A DNA stretch of 64,000 nucleotides from Cricetomys ansorgei (lineage: Eukaryota; Chordata; Mammalia; Rodentia; Nesomyidae), in assembly GCA_026225945.1 (NCBI GenBank), contig JAMJFZ010000770.1, positions 807,501 through 871,500 of the forward strand, given 5' to 3'. The notes beneath the pieces were generated by a model. That model searched no databases and was not told the origin of the DNA. It saw nothing but the letters and a program-made list of their open reading frames with translations. A program made the position numbers and the translations under genes. Shown piece after piece: positions 43,263 through 54,445 of the stretch. Each line of letters opens with the position of its first letter. Position 1 is the first letter of the stretch.

Positions 43263-44574
43263 GAACTTAACTATATGATTTGAATTTAACATGAAAATCT
43301 TAAGCCCCTTATGAGGACTTCCAGGTTTTATATAGGGAAACCAAATATTTTAAATGCTAATCATTTCAAAGTTATTTTGTATCTTTTTCATTTTAAACCT
43401 TAGTAAACACAGTATTCTGTTTTGAAACTGAACAAAGCATAAGTGTGACCTAGAATGTTCCCAGAAAAGCTGATGGGGAAAGCACATTCTGCAGCTGGAG
43501 TAAGCTAGGGCGATTGTGTTAGGGCAGGAGGAGGGAGGTCTGGAATAAGTCCACTGGGTCTTCGGCAGAGGGTTACTGTGGGAGAATCGCTTGCTGGTGA
43601 GGGCTTTATCACTGTTAGGTTGCCTTGGACAGCGAGGGAGGGACTCAGCATGGTTAGTTCCAGAAGGTATGGAATATAAGGGATCAGAATTTTTAAATTG
43701 TTTTAGTGTCTAGGACTTTCCTTAGTTTGGTGAACAATACAAAGAGATTGAGAAAGAGAATAGAGGCTATTGGGTTTCTACTTTTCCAAATGCTCCCAGA
43801 TAGCACCCATTCATTCTTTGTATTTTAATTGAAAAGACTAAATGTTTCTTTTCACATAAAGTATTTTTATTAAACCACTAAAGTTAGAAATTTGATTTTT
43901 TTTAAAGAAAGATTTAATTAAGCTAAATTGAAAAGGCCAAAACTCATTTCAACTGAGGAAAATGATGCTGTGCTTCAACCCTTGACCATATTTTTTCTAT
44001 GCTCCCATTTTATTGCTTTGTGTACAGTCATGCTGAATTTAAGTGAGCAATGTCTGATATTTACAGCTTTGAAATAAGACCCTAAAATCAGGAACGTATT
44101 CATGGTGACTCAGATCTTACCCTGGCAGCCTGCTGTTTAAAGTGTGATTCCTGGTAGGCACTTGAGTCCCAGCTTTAGGATTCCATGATGAGATTGAGTG
44201 GTGTTTCCTGTGAGTACTCTGGGGTGATTGACAGTAAGGTGAGGGTAGTCATCACTTTTTATGCCCACCCTTGACAATATTTCCCTGCTGGCTGGGGAGG
44301 AATGGAGGACAAATAGGACTTCGTGATGCCTAAGTAATTAGTGTATGTTGGTTCCAGCTGAACAAACTGGAGGGTAATGATCAGGTAAATGGAACTGGAA
44401 TACATTAACGTAGGCTATGGTATAAGACCTGAGGGAAACACAATGTTTTAGGATGTTGTTGGAATAGCTTTATTTTATTTCTTTAAATATACATCCTTAT
44501 GTATTATAATATGCTTATAACTGGAAGAGCAGCCGATGCTTTTAACAGCTGAGGCATCTCTCCGGGCCTGCTGT
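43263..44574. other. PCCA: Unassigned intron 4 DNA
   Basis: About 1.3 kb without clear repeats. A partial B2-like end (GGAAGAGCAGCCGATGCTTT) appears at about 44523-44570. Confidence 0.4.
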
Positions 44575-44715
44575 GTGCACCATGTTAGGTGTGTAGTCAG
44601 AGGATAATTTGCAAGAGGAGTCTTTCTCCCATGTCCCTGTGGGTCCTAAGAATCGAACTCTGGGCATCAGAGTTGGTATCAAGTGTCTTTACTTACTGGG
44701 CCATCTTGCTAGCTC
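44575..44715 (-). mobile_element. B3-type SINE, minus strand
   Basis: GTCAGAGGATAATTTGCAAG, CCTAAGAATCGAACTCTGGG and TTACTTACTGGGCCATCTTG match the B3 in reverse. Confidence 0.75.
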
Positions 44716-45049
44716 CATAAGAAACATTCTTAAATTGCCGTAACTACTAAAAGATGTTAAGATATTGGCCATCATGATCCATATTTTCCAGTTGGTCTTT
44801 TTAGGTCATAACACTTCCTGACATTTTGACCCCAACTGAAAACCCCTAGGATTATTCTGAATATTTATCCGTATTAAGCAGATATTTATAACTGTCATCC
44901 TTCATTGAAGAGTCTGCTTAGCAACATAATGGCCCATCACAAAGCCACCGGGTAGTTGCTCTAGTGCTGCAGGTGGAGGGGAGAAAGGACTTGGTTTCAT
45001 TGATTTAGTTTTAGTTCTGGTGATGAGGTAATGAAAAAGCTAATTAACT

Positions 45050-45185
45050 TTTTTTTAGGGGGGGGGTGGTAGAGGATGCCAAATGAAGTTTTACTGTGTG
45101 GTCTTGAGCTCCTGGGTTAAATGATCCTTCAGGCTACCCATCCTAAGTAGCTGAGACTATTACAATCCGGGGCCTCTGGACCTAG
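45050..45185 (-). mobile_element. Decayed B1/PB1-like SINE, minus strand
   Basis: A GGGGGGGGG run is followed by GTGTGGTCTTGAGCTCCTGG and AAGTAGCTGAGACTATTACA, in 7SL-SINE order. Confidence 0.5.
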
Positions 45186-45389
45186 CATTCGAATCAAAGG
45201 GTTTTTAAATAGCATAGTTGCTTAAAAACTTGCTGTTGCTCACTTTTTTCATAAAGCTTAGCCATTAACATCCTTTTTAGATCAGGAATATACTGTGTAT
45301 ACTTATGCAAATTTGAAACACTAGACCTTTCAATGAAGAACTAATCAGGAGAAGAATGCATTTGAGATGTTTAGACATTTTCCTTTCTT

Positions 45390-46650
45390 TTCTGCTATTA
45401 TTGTCTTTAGAAAAACTTCTGCAGAAACATTATACTCTCTCAGTTTTAAATGTTTTGATTATCTTGGCTTAGCTAAATTACTTCCTCTACATTTTTGGGC
45501 AAAATGGAATAGGCTAGGATCCCTGGTAGGAATTTGTTCACATTAATATGGCTCATCAAGGACATTATATTTAATTGGAGATCCTGCAGAACAGTGGCAG
45601 GAGGCTGAGGAGAATTATTTAGCATTAGCAATGGCCCGTCTGGGGGCTGCACACTAATCAAGGTGCTGGAGTGTGAGCAGTGGGGATGATGGGAATTATG
45701 ACGGTTATGACATGTAAGCATGTCTGTGCGAACTGGACAGGCAATGAGTTAATCAAGGAGTATATTAAATGGCTCCCATGCTGATTCATTATTATCTACC
45801 ATAGTGCCTGTCAGCTTGTGTATTTAAAAAATACAATTATTGCTGAAATCAGTATGTATGTGAGCAGAATTCAGCATCACTCTCTTATTCAACAAAATAA
45901 CCTCAATTTACTTTATACATATAAAAATAGAGAATTGTGTCAATTGTGTTGGTAATGTGAATTGCATTTTAAAGTAGTGTCCTTCCCTTTATCATGAGAG
46001 GAAGCCTCTCAATTCATATTCCTTTAAGAGTTTGCTTAGCCCTTTCTTCTATTCATCGTAAGTATTTTGGCTTATTTCCTACTGCATAAATGATTTGGGC
46101 TCAAAACTACAATTTATGTGTCTTTATTTTTCAAGATGAGAAATAATTCAAGCATTTCAGAGAGAAATCAATATTTAACACAGGAAGCTATGGATTAATC
46201 AAATCATTAATCCTCTCGGTCATCAAAATGAAGAGCTCTAGAATCAGAGGGGGTGGAGCTTCCTTTGCTGTGGTGGGTGGTCTCTTTGTGCTAGGAAGAC
46301 CCATTCTGTGCCCAGCATGTTTAGAGCCATCTGTCATGAAACCATCAGTTAGAAATGCTAGATGTGTACATATTTTGGGGGAAATGGAGCTAATAAATTG
46401 ATTCCTTTAGAAAATAAATTGAAATGCAGCATAAACCCACAAGCAAACAGTATTCTACCCTTAGACAAGTTTATAATGGCACTGTTCAGATGAACACACG
46501 ATTTTTTAAAAATTGAAAACACTGCCAAATTTAATGAAACTTTGTACTGAACTGTGACCTTTATTTATTAACTTAATTAAAGCAACATTATGTCTAATTC
46601 TTGAAGCGTCAACCCTGGGTGGTTGTTATTGAAGTCCCTTGTCTGTGCAG
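45390..46650. promoter_or_regulatory. Repeat-free A+T-rich stretch, candidate conserved enhancer
   Basis: About 1.26 kb in which I find no rodent SINE, LINE or microsatellite, unlike the rest of intron 4. It is rich in homeodomain-type TAAT cores (for example ATTATTTAGCATTAGCAATG, GAGTTAATCAAGGAG). A palindrome at 46192-46213 has 8-base arms GGATTAAT and ATTAATCC around CAAATC. Enhancer function is inferred from these features and from the known proximity of ZIC2/ZIC5 to PCCA in mammals. No conservation could be tested here. Confidence 0.4.
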
Positions 46651-46999
46651 TTTGTGATAGTGGTCAGCAGCAGCAGAAGTCAAACTTGCAACCAACACCC
46701 TCCCTTGAGAGCTGTGAGCACAGCAGGCTAAATTGTTAGAATGCAGCAAAGCTGTTTAAATGACTGATGGTTTAAACCCCCTGGTGCTATGGTTAAACCA
46801 GCTGTTCCAGTGAGGAAGGACTATGACTTTGCCCAGGAGTTGGACAGAAATTGTATCTGGACAGGAAAAAAGCCTTGGTATCAATATCTTCATGTATGAC
46901 TTATTAGATTCATTTATATATTCATGTACTGGCCGTTTAACAAAAATATTCTAGCTACCTTCTCCACTTCTTCCTCCCCCTCCTCCTCCTCTTCCTGCT

Positions 47000-47460
47000 T
47001 TTTGTGTTGGAAGTTGAACCCAAAATGCTAGATAAATGCTCTCTCAGTGAGCTGCATGTCCTGAACTCTCCTAAATTTTTAAGTAAGCAAAACCCCAAAG
47101 AGGGACTTACAACATTTTACTCTTTTGTTCTTAAATTAAATTTTTAGTGTAAGCAAAAGGACAAAATTGTTATTACTTGTGTTATTCCCTTACCCTGACA
47201 GTGGAGTTCCACCCACATGGCCCAGCAGGGCACAATTCCTAGTCTTCTGTTTACTGTACCAGTGCCTTACAACTTGACCTTAGCACCAAAAATTCTTATA
47301 ACAAAACAAAATTCTTACAAAAAAATAAGAAGGTCTTGGGACATACCCACCGTTTTTACGGAGGGCAGATTTTCAAGGTTACTTTCTACAGATCAGAAGA
47401 AGCTGAGGCGGGGCTGCAGGTCAGCGACGGAGTGCTTGCCTGGTTTGGGGTTTGACCACT
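47000..47460. mobile_element. Two ID-like fragments flanking unique DNA
   Basis: Minus strand at about 47000-47065: TTGTGTTGGAAGTTGAACCC, GCTAGATAAATGCTCTCTC. Plus strand at about 47405-47460: GCGGGGCTGCAGGTCAGCGA, GGAGTGCTTGCCTGGTTTGG. Confidence 0.6.
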
Positions 47461-48130
47461 AGCAATACACACTCATAGTGAATTTGAATGACACTTTCAA
47501 AGGAAATGTATGTATTTTAATACATAATACCGAATCATGGATTCATTTTTCTCTAAGCATCTACTTAAGGAGACCTGGAAGTACTACCTTATGGAAAAAG
47601 TGATCAAATATTAGAAAATTTAATCAAAAAAGTGATCAAAAATTAGAAAACACAGCTTACCTTGGCTCTGCCATTCCAGCGTTGATAAGGTGGTGCGTGT
47701 ATAGCAGCGATCTCTCCCAGCACCATTGGTTATGTGCTGTGTTAGTTAGTGCTTTGAAGCTTTCAAATTCAGAATGACTCAGATGGAACTTCAGTTTCTG
47801 ACATTTGCATTCTATTGCAGAAACAAAAAATAGAGGACTTGCCCATGATCACTACTCTTTGGTTTCTCATTGCTTATTAATGATTAAGTCCTTACTCTAA
47901 AAAGTTTTATGATCTAGCCACATTCCTTCACTTAGTTGCCACTTCCTTTGTGAGGTGTTTAAAAGCCTTGTTTTCTAGTGACTGTTCTGTTATACCCTTA
48001 TAGCATTTGTCAAGGAACAAAGGCCTGGTAGATGTAGGAAGTCCTCCTAAAGATGCTCAGTTCCTAATCTGTGATTATGTAAGCATTTTATTATATATTT
48101 GTTTATTTTGTGTGTGTTCACACATGCATG

Positions 48131-48133
<3 letters not shown>
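47461..48133. other. PCCA: Unassigned intron 4 DNA
   Basis: A short direct repeat, AAAAGTGATCAAATATTAG (47596-47614) and AAAAGTGATCAAAAATTAG (47629-47647), is the only structure noticed. Confidence 0.4.
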
Positions 48134-48206
<73 letters not shown>

Positions 48207-48300
48207 GAGTGTCAGAGGACAACTTGGGGGAGTCAGTTCTCTCCTCCTGTCATGTAAGTCCTGGGGTTTGAATTCAGGTAAGTCTTGGTGGCCACCATTT
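48134..48300 (-). mobile_element. (GT)n(GA)n and B3-like SINE, minus strand
   Basis: GT units at 48134-48188 run into GA units to 48204. They are followed by GTCAGAGGACAACTTGGGGG and GGGTTTGAATTCAGGTAAGT. Confidence 0.8.
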
Positions 48301-49020
48301 CATCATATTACCATATATGTCTCGGAGGTGCTACATAAACTTCCTGGGTTAAGAATTCTGAGATTGGAAGGTTGTTTTGGGTTATCTGACTGCCTGATGT
48401 AACCACAGGGGTTCTTTTAAGGAGGCATAGTGGCAAAGGGAGGGGAGAAGACAAAAGCAAGAGTCACAAGACGCAGGGGCTCCTAACCCTTGAAAAACTC
48501 AGGGGCATGAGCTCTCTCCTTATGCCTTCCGGGAGGGTGAGCTAGCCAGATGGCACCTTGACTTAGTGTTTTGAGATTTACCTATTACTGTGCTGACTAG
48601 AACAGTATGATAATAAAGTCCTGTGGGTTTAAGCTTGGGTTAGTCGTGATTACAACAGTGAAGGGAAAGGATTTAGAAGGGGCGTTTAGATGTCAGGAAT
48701 GCAGCCGTCTCAAGGTCTCAATGACATTAACAGTAAAGGGAAAGTTTTGTATGATGGTCTGGGTAGATGTATAGAAATTACAAAATGTTTATAGTTCCAT
48801 TCATGAAAAATTAATGTATTTGGGAATCTTTGCTTAACTGGCAAAATTAATTTCTTCTGGACTATTTTATCTGTTGCTGGATGGTGGTTTTTGTAGTTCA
48901 CAGTGTAGTTTGGAATTTTGGTCTGTAGGCTGTTTGTAGTGAAGGTTTAAAATCTCCTTTCCTTTTGTCACCTCCCACCCCTTGCTTCCTGTTCTTTGCT
49001 TTCCTCTTTTCCTCTTGTTT
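48301..49020. other. PCCA: Unassigned intron 4 DNA
   Basis: No repeat or exon recognised. Confidence 0.4.
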
Positions 49021-49198
49021 AAAGATTTATTTATTTTACTTATGTAAGTGCTCTATCTGCATGTACACCTGCACGCCAAAAGAGGGCATCTGATCCCACT
49101 GTAGATGGTTGTGACCCACCATGGGGATGTTGGGAACTGAACTCTGGTGCTCTGGAACAGCAGTCAGTGCTATTTAACCTCTGAGCCCTGTCTCCACC
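49021..49198 (-). mobile_element. B2 SINE, minus strand
   Basis: TAAAGATTTATTTATTTTAC, GATCCCACTGTAGATGGTTG and TATTTAACCTCTGAGCCCTG are in minus-strand B2 order. Confidence 0.92.
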
Positions 49199-49908
49199 TG
49201 CTGCTGTCCTCTTTTCTGGTTTTTCTTTCATCCTCCCTGCCCCTTCTCCTAAGCCCCCAAGACAGTTAACAAAACAACCCACTCATTTCTCTGTAGTGGA
49301 ACACTTGGGAGAAGGTTTTGTTATTTTGGTTTCTTTAAAAACACAAAATGGCATTTGGATTAGGTTTGTGCTCCCACCCCAGCTGTGGTGGAGTTGTTTA
49401 CGAGTTGGGTTTGGAATGCTTGATGCAGGTGGCTATAACGTGGTTAGGTGCAGTCGTTCTGGCACCTGTAGCTTGTTTTTGGGATTGTGTACCGCATGGG
49501 TTTATGGGAACTTTTGGCTTAGGGTATAAAAGGTCTGAAGCCCTGCGAGTGGGGTGGGAGTTGGTTGGTGGTTTATTGGTTGGGTTGTCATCGTTAGTGT
49601 GTTAATTCTTAAAAGAACAAAGGTTGGAGGGATCTAGATTACAGGCTGCGAGCTGAGACGCTAGTCTGACTCACTGTCAGCTCGTCCTCTTCAAGTTTAG
49701 GACAGCCTGAAAGAGGCTGTGAAGATTTCTACCCTTCTCTCATTCTACATCAAGGCTGCTTACAAAAGCAGTAAAGATTTTTTTCTGTCCTTCCTTTCTC
49801 TTTCCCTAAACAGAGGGTAAAAGATTGTAGCGTGCTCCTATAGTTCTCTTGACTAGTGATTTTCTTGCCCCCAGTTGGCATTGTATTTTCCAGATCCATG
49901 TCAGGGTC
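49199..49908. other. PCCA: Unassigned intron 4 DNA
   Basis: No repeat recognised. G/T-rich from about 49320 to 49600. Confidence 0.4.
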
Positions 49909-50355
49909 TTAAGACCACATTGGATGTGGACACTTGAGGCAGGCGCTGTAGGTGCTGAAACAGAGCAGGCAGCTCCACCTGAACCTGTTTAGCCAGTGGC
50001 TGTCTTGTTCCAGGCTCCTGCGGACATGCTGAGGTACCCACTTCTCGCATCTGGCATTTCCTGCTTCTGAAGAAGCTGCTTGTAGTTGGTTAGTCTTGTT
50101 CATTGTTATGTGGTTTTCCCATTTTGATTTCACGAATTGTTTGCCACTTACTCTTGCTCGTCGGCCAGCTGTTTCCTGTAGACTTTGTTCGCTGCTGTGC
50201 AACTGAAAAAGAAGCTTTTCACGCTTTTCAGGCGTGAGCTCATGGTGTCGCCCTCTGTCACTTGGCATTGCACCGAAGTCCATGAAAACCAGAGAAAAAT
50301 GCCGGACAAAATCATTTTGTTCAGTATCAAAGATGAGTTTGTGAAAGTTACGCAT
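49909..50355 (-). other. 148-codon antisense open frame, origin unknown
   Basis: The predicted product has a basic middle (HELTPEKREKLLFQLHSSEQ; KSKWENHITMNKTNQLQ) and no signal peptide, membrane segment or motif I recognise. It lies in a moderately G+C-rich segment without SINEs, antisense to PCCA in intron 4. A second minus frame (50148-50330) overlaps. It could be a decayed processed pseudogene whose parent I do not recognise, an antisense noncoding RNA exon, or chance. No polyA signal or target-site duplication was found. Confidence 0.25.
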
Positions 50356-50672
50356 TTGGAATCAAGTTTGTTATGCGGTTACTGTCAAGGCTCATCGAGG
50401 GCTAGCGAGAGTGCCGGCAGCGCTCTGGACGTTGCTTTGCCCCTCTGGACCTGAGACTCCCGAAGTCTCCCTTTCTCAGTTCCCTTTCTGACTGTCCCTG
50501 CTGCTTCTGTGTGACCATCAGCAAAGAGAGAAGTAAAGCTGTCTGAAGATGGTCATGAAAGACTTGCATCTGGTTGCTGTATCAGAGTTGAAGAGAGCCT
50601 CAAGATGAACAAATGAGATTAATAATCTACACTGACCATCTCCAGCCATGTACTTATCAGTAAAGCAAGTTG

Positions 50673-52523
50673 AGTCCTGCAGAGGAGCTGGGGCAGGGTG
50701 CTATGTCTGTGCTTAGTCCTGCAGAGGAGCTGGGGCAGGGTGCTATGTCTTGCTTAGTCCTGCAGAGGAGCTGGGGCAGGGGTGCTATGTCTGTGCTTAG
50801 TCCTGCAGAGGAGCTGGGGATAGGGGTGCTATGTCTGTGCTTGGTCCTGCAGAGGAGCTGGGGCAGGGGTGCTATGTCTGTGCTTAGTCCTGCAGAGGAG
50901 CTGGGGATAGGGGTGCTATGTCTGTGCTTGGTCCTGCAGAGGAGCTGGGGCAGGGGTGCTATGTCTGTGCTTAGTCCTGCAGAGGAGCTGGGGGTAGGGG
51001 TGCTATGTCTGTGCTTAGTCCTGCAGAGGAGCTGGGGGTAGGGGTGCTATGTCTGTGCTTAGTCCTGCAGAGGAGCTGGGGCAGGGGTGCTATGTCTGTG
51101 CTTAGTCTTGCAGAGGAGCTGGGGGTAGGGGTGCTATGTCTGTGCTTACTCCTGCAGAGGAGCTGGGAGTAGGGGTGCTATGTCTGTGCTTAGTCCTGCA
51201 GAGGAGCTGGGGCAGGGTGCTATGTCTGTGCTTAGTCCTGCAGAGGAGCTGGGGCAGGGTGCTATGTCTGTGCTTAGTCCTGCAGAGGAGCTGGGGCAGG
51301 GGTGCTATGTCTGTGCTTAGTCCTGCAGAGGAGCTGGCGATAGGGGTGCTATGTCTGTGCTTGGTCCTGCAGAGGAGCTGGGGCAGGGGTGCTATGTCTG
51401 TGCTTAGTCCTGCAGAGGAGCTGGGGATAGGGGTGCTATGTCTGTGCTTGGTCCTGCAGAGGAGCTGGGGCAGGGGTGCTATGTCTGTGCTTAGTCCTGT
51501 CCTCAGAGGAGCTGGGGGTAGGGGTGCTATGTCTGTGCTTAGTCCTGCAGAGGAGCTGGGGATAGGGGTGCTATGTCTGTGCTTAGTCCTGCAGAGGAGC
51601 TGGGGCAGGGGTGCTATGTCTGTGCTTAGTCCTGCAGAGGAGCTGGGGGTAGGGGTGCTATGTCTGTGCTTAGTCCTGCAGAGGAGCTGGGGCAGGGTGC
51701 TATGTCTGTGCTTAGTCCTGCAGAGGAGCTGGGGCAGGGGTGCTATGTCTGTGCTTAGTCCTGCAGAGGAGCTGGGGCAGAGGTGCTATGTCTGTGCTTA
51801 GTCTTGCAGAGGAGCTGGGGGTAGGGGTGCTATGTCTGTGCTTACTCCTGCAGAGGAGCTGGGAGTAGGGGTGCTATGTCTGTGCTTAGTCCTGCAGAGG
51901 AGCTGGGGCAGGGGTGCTATGTCTGTGCTTAGTCCTGCAGAGGAGCTGGGGGTAGGGGTGCTATGTCTGTGCTTAGTCCTGCAGAGGAGCTGGGGCAGGG
52001 GTGCTATGTCTGTGCTTAGTCCTGCAGAGGAGCTGGGGGTAGGGGTGCTATGTCTGTGCTTAGTCCTGCAGAGGAGCTGGGGCAGGGGTGCTATGTCTGT
52101 GCTTGGTCCTGCAGAGGAGCTGGGGCAGGGGTACTATGTCTGCTTAGTCCTGCAGAGGAGCTGGGGATAGGGGTGCTATGTCTGTGCTTGGTCCTGCAGA
52201 GGAGCTGGGGCAGGGGTGCTATGTCTGTGCTTAGTCCTGCAGAGGAGCTGGGGATAGGGGTGCTATGTCTGTGCTTAGTCCTGCAGAGGAGCTGGGGCAG
52301 GGGTGCTATGTCTGTGCTTAGTCCTGCAGAGGAGCTGGGGCAGGGGTGCTATGTCTGTGCTTAGTCCTGCAGAGGAGCTGGGGGTAGGGGTGCTATGTCT
52401 GTGCTTAGTCCTGCAGAGGAGCTGGGGCAGGGTGCTATGTCTGTGCTTAGTCCTGCAGAGGAGCTGGGGATAGGGGTGCTGTGTCTGTGCTTAGTCCTGC
52501 AGAGGAGCTGGGGGTAGGGGTGC
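50673..52523 (+). repeat. 43-bp minisatellite, about 43 copies
   Basis: The unit reads AGTCCTGCAGAGGAGCTGGG, then a variable GCA, GATA or GGTA part, then GGGGTGCTATGTCTGTGCTT. Most units are 43 bp, some 42. Because 43 is not a multiple of three, the array reads through all frames in turn. None holds a stop, giving long open frames (up to 221 codons, 51136-51801) with a 43-codon cycle of SPAEELGQG, MSVL and LCLCLVLQRSWG. These are artefacts of the repeat. It lies inside PCCA intron 4. Confidence 0.97.
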
Positions 52524-53112
52524 AAGTCTGCTGGAAAGCTTACAGGCTTTCTAAGAGCAAGGACCCCATGTGTCTAGAAGGGGAGTGGTAAGTCTGGATA
52601 AACCTGCTTAGAAGTAGTATTGGAAAGTGTTTTCTCTTGTCAACAACTGAATGTTGAGTTGTTTCTGTATTTTCCTGAGTCAATGATAGAATAATTCTCA
52701 GTCCATGCTATAGTCCCCGCATGAATATTAGGTATTGAGTAGAAGAGCCTTTATAATTAAATCCAGGCAAGTATCTTCCATGAGCTATCTAAGTGTTATG
52801 GATCCCAAGGCTGTACTGATGTGGCTCAGCTGGAATGGTTTTGGAGCAGAAAAGAGATTTGGTTTCAAAAGTACACAAGCTACTTTGTAAGGCTGCATAT
52901 GTAGATGTCCCTGGCGCCTCATAGCTGCCGTGAGTGTTTATCTACAGTTCTTCGTCTGCGACTTCGTCTGCCTCCAGTCGAGGTCTCTGAGTTTTCATTT
53001 AGGTCATTTTCCCAGGCTAGGTGTATGGAGTATGGTTTTTTTTTTTTTTCTGATGCTACACAGTGGCAGAAACAAGGTCTGATTAGCCTGAAATCAGGAA
53101 GAACAACAACCA
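52524..53112. other. PCCA: Unassigned intron 4 DNA between two minisatellites
   Basis: No gene. A T run lies at 53036-53050. Confidence 0.45.
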
Positions 53113-53212
53113 ACACTCTATAGTTTACAGAGAAGTCAAGCTAGGGTGTTCTGTAGGTAAAAAACTAATACTCTATGGTTTACAGAGAAGCTAAGCTAGA
53201 ATGTTCTGTCAG
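53113..53212 (+). repeat. 57-bp imperfect direct duplication
   Basis: CTCTATAGTTTACAGAGAAG (from about 53116) and CTCTATGGTTTACAGAGAAG (from about 53171) each lead into CTAG(G/A)(G/A)TGTTCTGT. The second copy leads directly into the 41-bp minisatellite, whose unit also contains ATGTTCTGTAGGT. Confidence 0.85.
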
Positions 53213-53560
53213 TTCGGTCTGGGTTGGAGGATGTTCTGTAGGTTAGGTGTTGCTGTGGTCTGGGTTGGAGGATGTTCTGTAGGTTAGGTGTTGCTGTGGT
53301 TTGGGTTGGAGGATGTTCTGTAGGTTAGGTGTTGCTGTGGTCTGGGTTGGAGGATGTTCTGTAGGTTAGGTGTTGCTGTGGTCTGGGTTGGAGGATGTTC
53401 TGTAGGTTAGGTGTTGCTGTGGTCTGGGTTGGAGGATGTTCTGTAGGTTAGGTGTTGCTGTGGTCTGGGTTGGAGGATGTTCTGTAGGTTAGGTGTTGCT
53501 GTGGTCTGGGTTGGAGGATGTTCTGTAGGTTAGGTGTTGCTGTGATTTGGGTTGGATGTG
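53198..53560 (+). repeat. 41-bp minisatellite, about 8 copies
   Basis: Full units start at 53221 and every 41 bases to 53508: GGGTTGGAGGATGTTCTGTA then GGTTAGGTGTTGCTGTGGTCT. A partial unit comes before and a diverged one (GGGTTGGATGTG) after, at 53549. Copies are nearly identical; a C-to-T change appears in the third. Confidence 0.97.
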
Positions 53561-53880
53561 CTCCCCAAAGGAGACAGTGAGAAAAGCTTTGTCCATGTCT
53601 TGTGGTTCCAAGGCAATAAAAACTGGCCCACACCAGGTGGAGCCTGGTGTGAGTTTTCCTGTCATTGGGGACCTATCCTTAAGGGTAAAATGGTCCCTAA
53701 CCCCTTCCTTTCTTTTCTTCTTTCAGTCCTGGCCAGTAGGTAACAATTGTGTCACTATGTGCTCCCAACAGGCCCAAAGCAAGGGGCCTGATGATCATAG
53801 ACTGAAGCCTCCACAACCGTGAGCCTCAGTCAAACTTTCCTCTTCTGAAGTTGTTCATCTCAGGTGTCATTATAGTAATG
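53541..53880 (+). mobile_element. Old DNA-transposon-like relic
   Basis: GTGATTTGGGTTGGATGTGC, GATCATAGACTGAAGCCTCC and CACAACCGTGAGCCTCAGTC resemble a dispersed rodent DNA element. The adjoining minisatellite appears to have grown from its left end (GCTGTG(G/A)T(C/T)TGGGTTGGA). Confidence 0.5.
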
Positions 53881-53914
53881 TAAAGCTGACAGGTTTAGTC
53901 AGCATATTTTCTTT

Positions 53915-54260
53915 TCTCTTTTTTTGTTGTTTTTTGGGGGGCACGTAGTTGCATATATCTCAGGTGGCCTTAAACTTACTATGCAGCACAGAGTGACCTT
54001 AAGCTTCTGATCTTCCTGCCTCTGCCTTATAAATTACAGGCATGCACCACTGTGCCCAGTTTATGTGCTGCTGGGGAACCCGGGGTTTTGTGCAGGCAGT
54101 CTGCAGGCTGAGCTAGAGCTCTAGTTCTTTAAATACGGATCTTGTGTACCATCGCATCGTACAGATGCAGATCAGAACACTCGGGAGTCAGCTCTCTCCC
54201 TCCACTCGTGGGTCCTGGGAGCTGAATGTGCCTTTACACGCTGAGCTGTCTCACCAGTCT
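53915..54260 (-). mobile_element. B1-ID composite and B3-type SINE, minus strand
   Basis: The first (53915-54120) has CTGATCTTCCTGCCTCTGCC, ATTACAGGCATGCACCACTG and an ID-like end. The second (54140-54260) has AACACTCGGGAGTCAGCTCT and TTTACACGCTGAGCTGTCTC. Confidence 0.75.
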
Positions 54261-54445
54261 TTTGGTGCACTTTCAACTAATGGTGTCCTCTATTTGCAGT
54301 GGGTTTATTGGTGTGTAACCCAAAATAAATGGAGGAGCATTTATAATTTTAACTCTCAATAAGTAATATTTGCACACACCGATTTTATACATAAATTGGT
54401 TTTTGATAACTTCATATTGCTATTTGTTTTTACAAAGTTATACTT

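Noticed and set aside
50670..52364. Repeat-encoded proteins of up to 221 codons (SPAEELGQG... type)
   Set aside because: They arise because the 43-bp minisatellite lacks stops in every forward frame. All frames are equally open, which argues against selection for any of them.
50673..53560. Regularly spaced direct repeats resembling a CRISPR array
   Set aside because: The units are contiguous tandem repeats with no unique spacers, in a rodent intron. They are minisatellites.
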